Assembly (NCBI GenBank): GCA_964019425.1 | Contig: OZ025808.1 | Location: 1-64,000, forward strand | Length of the DNA: 64,000 nt | Direction: 5' to 3' | DNA from: Flectonema sp. DT1601 | Lineage: Eukaryota > Euglenozoa > Diplonemea > Diplonemida > Diplonemidae | Shown: piece after piece, positions 22,001 to 31,187 of the stretch | Position numbering within the stretch: position 1 is the stretch's first letter | Layout: every line of letters begins with the position of its first letter | Translations under genes and position numbers: made by a program | Notes under the pieces: model-generated | The model's input: only the letters and a program-made list of their open reading frames with translations | What the model was told of the DNA's origin: nothing | The model's database searches: none

Positions 22001-23137
22001 GTTTGAGAAAGGCTTCCGGCAGTTGTTTGATCATAGAATTCCAGATCTTGTCGGGTCCCGGTGCTTTCTTTTCCTTCGTTTTTGTGAGCTGTCTCACCAG
22101 TTCCGACATCCCAAATTCCTCATCATTTTCATCCGGTCGTTCCGAAATTGTCTCCATTTCCCCATCTTTCGGGAATTGGTTTGCGTACGTTTCAGTAAAA
22201 GCATTTGCTATTTCCTGTGAATCAGTTAATTCCCTCCCTTTGTGTGTTATGTTACTGATCGCATGATCGATCGTTCTACCTTCTAGCTGTTTGACTTTCC
22301 GAAAGGCCCACCGATAATCTTTTCCCGACATATCACATTCGATAATGTTCTGTTTTACCTTTCGGATTCCTTCTGCTATAGCACCCGTAGTTGTTTTATC
22401 CGGATCCGTCTCAGTCATTAACTCCTCAAGTTCAGGGTCCCTCACTGTGAAGGCACCACCTACTTCTTTGTTATATCCTGGTATGGCCCTTCCCGCTGCC
22501 TTTAATATTTCATTGTTTATTCTTGCTCCCAGTTTTTGGACTGTTTTTATATGTTCCAGCTTGGGTGCTGCAGCTTGCAATATTCTTCTGTAGTATTCCC
22601 AGTCGGCACAGTGCCATTTCCATTTCCAATTGTAAGTTTTCTGATGTTGCTCTTGAGTCTTTATTTCTTCGATGATTATTTTGAGTGGCTGATGGTCGCT
22701 ACCCCACCCTCTCATAATTTTAACTTCTGCTTCCATCGTGTTGTCCAAGGCTACAATGTCTGGGGATGTCAGGCTTAGCGGTCTCGTGTGTTGTTGAGGG
22801 TTGTTAATAACTTTCATCGCAGCTTCCAGTGACCAATTATAGAAGCTTATACCAGTAGTGTTCTTATTTCCATTAGACCATGTCGGATGGTGTCCATTTA
22901 TATCACCCGCAATTAATGTGCCGAGTTCTGATTTAATCTTCCAGGTTGTTGCCTTGATTTCAGGCGGGTGGTAAACATTATGTATTATAAGAGGTGGATT
23001 AGACTGTAATTCTACTGATAGTATCTCAGTTTGGTCAAATGAGATGTCGTTGAGTTTAATAATCGCATTTTTAAGATCATTCCTTACCAATGTAATGAGC
23101 CCACGATGTCCCATCTTGGTGGTGCTGTCTCTTCTGA
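19079..23137 (-). mobile_element. LINE-A copy 3, 5' truncated
   Basis: Poly(A) tail at about 19079-19097 (T-run on plus); 5' break at about 23137, inside the endonuclease coding region just before RRDSTTKMGHRGL. Same subfamily as copy 2 and clearly distinct from copy 1 in ORF2. Near identity of copies 2 and 3 means recent retrotransposition or a recent local duplication. Confidence 0.88.
19395..23137 (-). CDS. LINE-A copy 3 ORF2 (partial endonuclease, RT, RNase H)
   Basis: One open frame of about 1247 codons without its true start. Endonuclease remainder: HNVYHPPE, GDINGHHPTW, SDHQPL. Reverse transcriptase: KAPGPDKIW, SYRPITLTS, FDLQKAFDAV, PQGSVLGP, FADDVG. RNase H: YTDGS, RTEQIA, LTDSMS, and VADQLAK. 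CCHC knuckle: CIFC ... HHVALLC. The same ~110-residue insert between FADD and YLGVHYDE is present. A two-base difference from copy 2 near 19396 ends the frame a few residues early. The initial codons upstream of RRDSTT derive from flanking sequence. Confidence 0.87.
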
Positions 23138-23238
23138 AAAAAAACAAAGAGTCTGGAAGCACAGACGAGTGTAACCAAAAGAAAGAAAAACTTTTGAGGG
23201 GGGATGTGACTAAATAAATAAAAAACTTTTTTCAGTAT
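23138..23238. other. Spacer between LINE-A copy 3 and LINE-C
   Basis: A-rich, with AACCAAAAGAAAG, a phrase also found at about 15673 just before copy 2. This suggests that the flanks of copies 2 and 3 were once one locus. Confidence 0.4.
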
Positions 23239-23741
23239 TTTTTTTTTTTTTTTTTTTTTTGATACTGGATACGTTGTGATTCAGAGAGGGTAATTCTCTG
23301 TTCACTCGATATCCTGTTAATGAGCGGGGTAAGTTGACCCCAAAAGGTTCGTTCATAAATAGAAAGGAATACAATAGAGAAACATAAGACTGAGCTAGAT
23401 TAGTCTAATGTGCAGCAAGAGTTACGTAAAAATATAATAAATTAATCAGCATAATAGTTACAACAGCATGGTTTGACAGGTTACTCAATAAACCTTATTC
23501 TTTGAGTTGTTGACATGTTTGTAAGTCCTCAGAGAGTACATCTAAATTACATCTACGCCTAATATTTTTTCCCCTCATCAACAACTGTCAGCTCCATCAT
23601 CAGCATTTCTTCGCATGAACCCATCTTCTGACTCAATCATTGAACCTTGTCGTGCAGCATGAATCAGCATCCATCAGCTCCTTGCTTGCATCAGAAAATT
23701 TTCACTTTGATTGTGTACAAATTACAGTGTTCCATACGAGT

Positions 23742-26700
23742 TTAAGTTCTTTTTAGTTTTGTCCTCTGGACTTGTCCATCTCCTACGTCACATAGATATT
23801 TTAATAGCATTACCATGCCATCAAAGTCATTAGACTGTTCTATTAACTCGTCTTCTGTTAATATAAGCGAGTCTAAATTCATTTTTCTTTCTTTGTAGAA
23901 TGCTGGACATTCACAAACAAAGTGTTGCACTGTGTCCTCCACTTCACAGCAGAGACACAATCCATTTCTATATCGGTTATCAATTTGTTTTGTAGTAAAG
24001 CATGCCTTACCCATTCTTATTTGTGATATTAGTATTTCCATTTCCCTGTTGAATTTCTCCGGAAATGATTCCTTCTTTCCAATCATTACCTTTGTATGTA
24101 AATATTTCATTTTTGTTGTGACAGTTTTGTAGTCCACTTTTACATTGTTTTGCTTCATTTTAACCGCTTCCGCAGCCAGAGCATCAGCTCTCTCATTTCC
24201 TTCTATACCGCAATGTGAGAATATATGGGACAGATTAACTTTGAGCCCTAATCCACATAGCAAGTCTAAAAGAATCCAGCACTTAAGACCCAATTCAGTT
24301 TTTTGGTAGAAGTGGCCTCTCTTTAGCTCAGATAAAGCACTCTGTGAGTCCGATAGGATTAGAACCGCCTTGTTCTCTAGTTCCTCTCTCGATTTTTCCT
24401 TAAAAGATTTCAGTGTTGCATTGAGAGCGTAATAAATTGCAAACAACCCCGACCTAAAGGAAGAGCACAGTTTCCCTGCCGGGTACGTTCCCTCTATAAC
24501 TTTGTTTTTATACTTAATCACAAAAGATGATCCTCCGGTCCCTTCACTTACAGAACCGTCGGTGTATATTTTCGCAAGTATGTTGTTTTCATATTTTTCT
24601 TTCAACATTCTAATGTATTCTTTACAAATTTTCTGATTCTGACTGAAATTTTCGCACTTTTTTACACCAATACTTTCGTTAATTTCTATATCTGCAAAAT
24701 CCTTCCAAGGAGGAAAGTATGTGGGAGGATAATGTTCTACTGGTAGGTCTGTGAGACCAATGTCACTGTAAGTTTTTACCGCAAAGCACAAGGTTTGCAT
24801 ATGTTTAAAGTTAATTCTTCGTTTTTCCATCAATCTTTTGGTACAAGGAGAAGTTCGCAGTCGTTCGATCTTTGCAGCCCATCTTGCTGTTTCAACAAGA
24901 TAGTAGCTACTTAATTCGGCGATGCAGGATTCTTCCAAGACTTTTTCAAATTTTGTTCCGTAGTCAGCACCTGTTATTATTTGAGCTGCCTTCATATGCA
25001 GAGTATTCAACTTTCTCATTAGCTTTCTATTTCGTACAATGGTACTGTACAAACTCTCCATTGCGTAAGTAAAGACAGGTATGATGTATATCAAGTAAAC
25101 TAATCTGATGATATTCTTTGTACATCCCCATCTCTTATCAGCCAGCATTTTTAGGAAGCGAAGCTTCTTATTCACACTTTTACATATTCGTGATACATGA
25201 TCAGAAAACGATAGGTCATTGTCTATTTGGACACCCAGAAACCTTTCTGAGACGGTTTCTGCGAGGTACGATTTATCTTTAAATTTTATTTTATACTTAC
25301 ATTTTATAATACGCGATGTACTTGAATCAATTATCATAAGTTTTGTTTTTTCCCTTGCCAACTCAAGGCCAATGTTATTCAGATGTGCTTCCGTTTCTGA
25401 GAAGGCGGTTTGTATTTTATTCGCAAGGTTGCCAGCAGATTTATCACCTGATACCACAAACGCAATATCATCAGCATAGAGTGACAGGTTCGCTTTTTTC
25501 TCTATTATTTCAGTTATTTCATCAATGTATACGATAAACAATATACTAGCAAGTACTGTTCCCTGAGGGACTCCATTAGTGAGCTTTATGTACTTGCTAA
25601 CTTTGCTATTTATTATGGTTGCAGCAGTCCTTTTGTGTAGAAAGCTTTCAACCCATCTTATATAGTTTTCAGGTATTGACATATTTTTCATTCTTTCGAG
25701 TAATTTTAGGTGGTTGACAGAATCAAAGGCTTTCTTTATATCCATGAATACAACCGCAGAAATTTTCCCTCTTATTCTATTCTCATTGAGTATATCGATT
25801 AGGTACAGAATCTGTTCCTAACCTTCCACGATCTCGTCTTACGATAAGCAGCTTGATTATGACTCAGGTTTTTAACACCATTGTTGTGTTTCTCCAAATG
25901 ATACACAAGTCTGTTCTTTATTAATTTTTCGATAAGTTTAGCGATCGCTGGGGTAAGAGCTATCATTCTGTATGAAGCTGGGTTGTGGGGATCTTTTCCT
26001 GCTTTTGCAATCGGTACCCAATAAGTCTGTTTCCAGTCATTAGGTACGACCATGTTCAACCAGGAGTTATTTAATATATCTACTAGTATTTTTTGCATTT
26101 TTGGTTTTAAGTTCTGCAGCAGTATGGCATTCATCCCATCAGGTGAAGATTTGGTACTATGTAGTCTTCCCAATTGTGTCATCACCTCAGAAGGAGTGAA
26201 CGGAACTATGTCATCTCTTATGTTTATGTTGAAGTTTTGTCTATATTTTGTTTGTACATCTTTGCCAACAATGTTTGAGAAGAAATCAGTGAAGAAATCT
26301 GCCTTTTCTTTGTCGTCGAGAATTTTGTTCATATTTGTATCATGTATGAAAGGTATCTCTACTCTTTCACACCGTCCGTCAAGTTTCCTTACATCATCCA
26401 TATACTTTAGGATGCCACCTTCGTCCGGAGATCCATCTTCCGTGACACATTCTTTGATTTTTTTTTCTATGTTTCTTTCTCTACACTCTTTTACTTTATC
26501 ACATATTTGTTCATTAAGTTTCTTTAAGAGCAACATATTCTCGTCATTTAAATCACTGTCATCAGTTATTTCCTTTTGTTTCTCCTCAAAATGACGGAGT
26601 TGCTCCATCAGTTCAGAATTCCACCGTTTCCTTGCTCTTTGTTTTCGCACATAGATTCTCGGAACGTGTTTGCTTTTTGCTTTTAATATTTCATTTTTAA

Positions 26701-27622
26701 ATATTTTTGCTTTACTTTCGTTTATTTTAATATTTTGTATTCTTTCTGAGGCCACTTCGAGGTCATCACTGAAGTTAGTCCAATCAGCTTTAGCCCAGTT
26801 GAAGCCACTTTTTCTTACTTTCTGATAATCAATATTTTTACATGAGTTGTGTACAACAATCATCATTGGTGAGTGGTCAGAGTTTACTGTTCCAAGGGTA
26901 GACCAAGATTCTATTTTCATATTAGTGTTTGTCAGAGTCAGGTCTGGAGATGTCATTGACTCTAACCTTGTTGGGATTGATGGCTCATTCCAACACACAA
27001 GATTGTTTTCACTTATCCATTCTGTTATGATATCACCATTGATATCGTCAATTTGTTTATCTTCCCACATGTGATTATGTGCATTAAAGTCACCCATTAT
27101 GACAATGTTGTTTTTCATATTTCCTTTCAGATCAATGCAATCCAGATTGTAATTTGGGCTCCTTGTATCATTTATAATTTGTAATGGTGGACGGTAAATA
27201 TTATAGATAATCAAAGGTTCTTCACATTGTATTTCCACAGCTGATATTTCTAGTGAGTCGCATTCACTTTGTGTGATCACAATCTCACTGAATTTATGTT
27301 TGTTATGAACATATGTCAATAGACCACCACCTCTAACAGGTTTTCCAACTTGCCTTGGTAGAGTTCTATCTTTCCTATATGGCGTGTATTCATTAATTTC
27401 GGGTGTTTTCTTTCCCTTCGTTAAAAATGTCTCTTGGATCAATAGCACATCTGGTTCATAGTTAAATACGAGAAGACGTAAGAGTTCAATTGATGTGTTC
27501 ATTGATCTTGTATTTACTGAAATTATCTTAAAGTCAGCATAAGTTCTTTCAATATTAGGTTCTAGGTTCGGGACTTTTGGAGGGAGTGAGAACTGATGTT
27601 CTGCTGGGTTGTTTTCCGCATG
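23742..27622 (-). pseudogene. LINE-C ORF2: endonuclease, reverse transcriptase, RNase H, one frameshift
   Basis: Endonuclease: IISVNTRSMN, LLIQETFL, IYNIYRPP, MGDFNAHNHMW, NSDHSPM. Reverse transcriptase: SSPDGMN, SYRMIALTP, DIKKAFDSV, PQGTVLAS, YADDIAF, then FLGVQIDNDLSF. RNase H: YTDGSVS, LSDSQSA, GNERADALA; the expected glutamate of the second motif appears as SSFRSGLFAI, so it looks replaced. Knuckle: CLCCEVEDTVQHFVCEC. The reading frame breaks once, between 25799 and 25745, just before DIKKAFDSV; a single-base indel explains it. ORF2 lies in the same frame as ORF1, separated by one TGA. Confidence 0.83.
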
Positions 27623-28711
27623 TCATTCATATTCACCATTTGACATGTCCATGTCAGTGTCACCAGTAGTGCCGGTAATTTCTGTCTGACCTAGTCCTGG
27701 CAATAAAATTTCTAATTTTGTTTCAATTTCTTTGAAACGCTTCTCTATTACTTCAAAGTTTCTGTTTTGTTTCGTCGCATTGATTTCGACGTTTGCGATT
27801 CTTTTGTTGCTTAACTCAACATTCTTTTCTATATTGTCTATTTTATTAAAATATGTCTCGTTCATTGATAATAATTTGTCGAGCTTGCTCTCAATTCCAC
27901 TATTTTCTTGTTTATTTTCCTGTTGTTTTGTCTCACCAGACTTTACTTGTGGTTCACTTTTTGCAGTATGCGTAATTGATCTAGGCTTTGGCCTTTCTGT
28001 CCGGTTACACCGCAGTGTCACACCACTTTCTGGCCATTCTAGGACCATCCTGTCCTCTGCTCCCAGGAAGTCGTCTTCTATTTTGACGATCCACTTGCCG
28101 TCAATTATTTTTATCGCTTTCGCAGCGATGTCCTTAGTCGCAAAGTTAATTGCGATATTCTCTGCTGGGAGTCCCTTTGGGATACCCTCAACTGAGAAGT
28201 ACCCCAGAGATTTCACGCCAATACTTTTGCGCACCTCCTCACGGGAAGCACTCTCTACTCTCACGCCATAATTCCCTCTGCATAATGCGACGCCATATGC
28301 GTTGCTCACTTTGTTGTTTATTTCTACGTCACTTTTTAGGTCCGTTTTCCCCAGCCATATTACACTTATCACCCTATTTAAAGGGTTATCTTTTTTCAGC
28401 CTAAAAAACATACCACCCCTTCCTGATACACTCAGGAATGTCCTTTGATGTTCTTCCTTTATTTTTATCAAGATAGAAAAAATTTTGATTTTGGGGAGAC
28501 TTCCGTTTGTCTCTACTTCAGAAACATCTGGTCGAAACATGCCCAGGATCCTACTGTTATAATCCAAAGAGGTAAAAACTCTATGGAACACTGTTTTTAG
28601 TTCACTATTTTCATTCAAAAATTCTTCAGCGCTAACGTTAGCTTCAGCTAGTGCTTTTTCTGTAGTTTCAGCAATAACAACGATTCCATCGGATACATTC
28701 CAGTCAGCCAT
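27623..28711 (-). CDS. LINE-C ORF1 protein
   Basis: 362 residues. The middle part (about 110-230) has an RRM-like pattern of alternating strands (YGVALCRGNYGVRV, GYFSVEGIPKGLP, AINFATKDIAAKAIKII), and the C-terminal part is a long predicted coiled coil (KLDKLLSMNETYFNKIDNIE and the segment after it). Both are common in LINE ORF1 RNA chaperones. The frame ends GAATGA, and the following codons stay open in the same frame into ORF2. Confidence 0.72.
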   Translation of the reverse strand: MADWNVSDGIVVIAETTEKALAEANVSAEEFLNENSELKTVFHRVFTSLDYNSRILGMFRPDVSEVETNGSLPKIKIFSILIKIKEEHQRTFLSVSGRGGMFFRLKKDNPLNRVISVIWLGKTDLKSDVEINNKVSNAYGVALCRGNYGVRVESASREEVRKSIGVKSLGYFSVEGIPKGLPAENIAINFATKDIAAKAIKIIDGKWIVKIEDDFLGAEDRMVLEWPESGVTLRCNRTERPKPRSITHTAKSEPQVKSGETKQQENKQENSGIESKLDKLLSMNETYFNKIDNIEKNVELSNKRIANVEINATKQNRNFEVIEKRFKEIETKLEILLPGLGQTEITGTTGDTDMDMSNGEYE

Positions 28712-28744
28712 TTTGTGTTGTGTATGTCAATAAAGTACAGAAAG

Positions 28745-28782
28745 TTTTTTATTTATTTATTTATTTATAAATAAATAAAAAA
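28745..28782. repeat. Perfect AT-rich hairpin between LINE-C and tRNA gene
   Basis: Bases 28745-28760 and 28767-28782 are perfect reverse complements (16 bp stem, 6-base loop), built from TTTA repeats. It occupies the -18 to -55 region of the tRNA gene. Confidence 0.8.
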
Positions 28783-28799
28783 GAAAGTAGCCAGTAAGA

Positions 28800-28871
28800 G
28801 CGCTCATGGTATAACGGTTAGTATTCTCGCCTTCCAAGCGAGCGGCCCGGGTTCGACTCCCGGTGAGCGCA
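28800..28871 (+). tRNA. tRNA-Gly (anticodon TCC)
   Basis: A 72-base cloverleaf: acceptor stem GCGCTCA pairs with TGAGCGC, discriminator A, anticodon loop CTTCCAA on a 5 bp stem TCTCGC/GCGAG, T-arm CCGGG-TTCGACT-CCCGG. Box A is TGGTATAACGG and box B GGTTCGACTCC. No intron, and CCA is not encoded, as usual in eukaryotes. The anticodon reads GGA/GGG glycine codons. Confidence 0.95.
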
Positions 28872-28872
28872 G

Positions 28873-28878
28873 TTTTTT
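28873..28878 (+). terminator. RNA polymerase III terminator
   Basis: Six T residues begin one base after the discriminator base of the tRNA-Gly gene, a normal Pol III stop. Confidence 0.85.
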
Positions 28879-29690
28879 GGAGTATAAAAAAGGATGGTGG
28901 ATTTGTTTGCGAAACCGTGAACAGACTAAACTGATAACTGGAGTGTGCTGCCACATTCTTTTTCGTTCTTACAATACTTGTTAAATGCAAAAAAACTTGG
29001 TGGATTTTTAAAAAATGGTAGTTTGTTGAGGATATGAAAGTTTTCTGTAGGCAATCACACTATGCACAATTTTAAAAAAAGGGAGCCTTACGTCGGTATT
29101 TGATAAGGCAAGAGCAGCGGGTTTAAAAGAGCAACCAACTTCTTGCTGCTATGAGAAGCGGTCAAGGGAGGAGTCCCTACAAGAAGTGGGCCTGGAACGG
29201 AAGGGTTGGACACCGTTGCGAAAGTAGCGCGGGTGTCAGTTGCGACGAAGTATGTTCCCTATCGGGGGTTAAACAGTTTGCTGTTTACTTAGGTACAAAT
29301 AATAAAAACAAAACACATACAGCAACAAGATCACATCTGTTGGACCGGTCTTCCCTGGCATTGTTTTTCAAAAACACTCATTCTTTTTCATGTTCTGAAA
29401 TACTTTGCTAAAATTACAGCACAATTCAAACAGGTCTCATTGCTTTATTTCTGCGTTCTGTTTTGCCATGACGATGGAAGTACTTCGATGGAGGCTCAGC
29501 AGATGTGATGCTATCCTTGTATGTATTTTGTGTATGTTATTCTGTATTCTTGTATTAAAATGTCATTCTTGTCTCGCAGGAAGGCCAAAAAAATAACACA
29601 ACCTTTCTTCGGAGAATCAGTTTTCTAGCTGATGAAAACTCTGTTCCGGAAGGGACACAAGGCAAAAGCAGATCGGAAAACTGCCGAAAA
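28879..29690. other. Non-coding stretch
   Basis: Only short frames without family resemblance. Nothing further recognised. Confidence 0.4.
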
Positions 29691-30905
29691 AATCACTTGC
29701 CACAGTGAACCCAGAGAAACTCGAAAATCAGTTGGACCTGACGTTACGGAACCATATCTGGAAGGAGAGTACATCGATTACGAATAGATTCATGCACTCT
29801 GCGTTTCTCATACCGAAAAGTATACCTGGACGATTATGTTTCATCCTAAATTGTAAGACTATTAATGAGTTAACAGCTTACCTCGTTACCGCCATGCAGG
29901 CTACCGTCTTACTAAACGATAGTGGAAACCCCTACCATGTAGGTACACTTCTTCACTGTATTTTTTTCAATTCCCGATTCCTGAAAGAATTAGACCATTG
30001 TTCTCTTTTCGAGTAGACAAGAAGATCTAATGGATGACGTCTGCTGATGGGGTACAGAGGTGCACCTCAATTAGCAAGCTGTTCTAAATCTGATCGAAGA
30101 TGCAATAGATGGGAGGGATGTGTTGGCATTGGGTGGATCGACAATGCCATCTTTGCGGATGATATACAGGTTCTGCAATCGGTTAGAGATAGATTCGAAC
30201 TCTATGTCTGAAATATTCAATTACGATAGGCGCGGTCACAGAACCCAACACATACATAGTCACATTTGGAATAGAAGCTGACTTGACGAGGAAATGTTGG
30301 AAACTAAAGGAGAAATGGATCAAAGCGGTCGCTGAACCAGGGAAAATGATCTTGGACTCACGCGTGAACCTACGACGTAGTTGCTGGAAGATTTCGGGAA
30401 TCATTTTGTGGAGACATCATGAGCTAAGATTGCGTCTAAACGAGGCGACAGAACTCCTGGGAATGTCTGAACTGATGCAAGAAGGCGACCAGAAATCTGG
30501 AACACAGCAGTAAAAATCTCAGAGGAGCACATGAACTCTCTTAGGCTCGAGTTCAGCGGGTGCGGTGGAATAGCGTAAATATGAAACAGAAGTAACTTTC
30601 GTATCAGTACAAAAGCCTGGGCATTTGCAGTGGGAACTCTTATCGGCGACGTCTCCCACACGATATAGTGAACATGGGGATTTTAGACAGAGTTAAAACT
30701 GCCGAGTTGCAGGCGACGGGACATGTTGACAACAAGGGAGTAATCGGTTCGTTGCACCGTGGCTATTCTCTACAACAAAATGTACAACCCCTGTTACGGA
30801 TTCGTCGACTGTTGGACAGGTCTACTTCAGTTCTGCACGTCGAGTTCGTGGCGAGCGAGGACAATATTGCTGACAAGCATGCTAGACTGGAAGATGAAGC
30901 ATACT
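29690..30905 (+). mobile_element. Decayed reverse-transcribing element (DIRS/LTR-like fossil)
   Basis: Scattered plus-strand pieces resemble the start of a reverse transcriptase (around 29780-29870) and an RNase H with its C-terminal 'N-x-A-D' signature (around 30690-30900). The RNase H style is closest to DIRS or LTR-type retroelements rather than to the LINEs nearby. The copy is broken many times, roughly five or more, and no terminal repeats were found, so it is an old remnant and the family is tentative. Confidence 0.5.
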
Positions 30906-31187
30906 AAGAAATGATACACAAGAAGAACGAAATTCTCCCAACTTTGATAGATACCATATCAAACTCACCGGAAAGGGGTCCGGTTTCGTTCACAAACAAT
31001 AATTTTCTGTATAGTTGAAGATAAAGCCAATTCTTTTTTGTTATTTCTGTGAATGGAAATGGCTTTAAATAACTAACTAAATTGCGTGCACAATCCAAGT
31101 ATATTATTCTGTATCAATGAAGCTGGGAAGTGGTGTAAGGCGTAAGGCTAGGGACAAGTGCCGTTCAAGTGTCGGCTCTATAAAAGG

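Larger units (their letters stand above)
23239..28735 (-). mobile_element. LINE-C, nearly full-length non-LTR retrotransposon
   Basis: Minus-strand element with ORF1 (28711-27623), ORF2 (27622-23742), a 3' UTR (23741-23262) and poly(A) (T-run at about 23239-23261). It is a different family from LINE-A and LINE-B: its reverse transcriptase lacks the large insert between catalytic box and thumb. The 5' end lies within about 60 bp of the 5' end of a tRNA-Gly gene. No clear target duplication; both flanks contain TAAATAAATAAAAAA, but not at the exact junctions. Confidence 0.85.
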
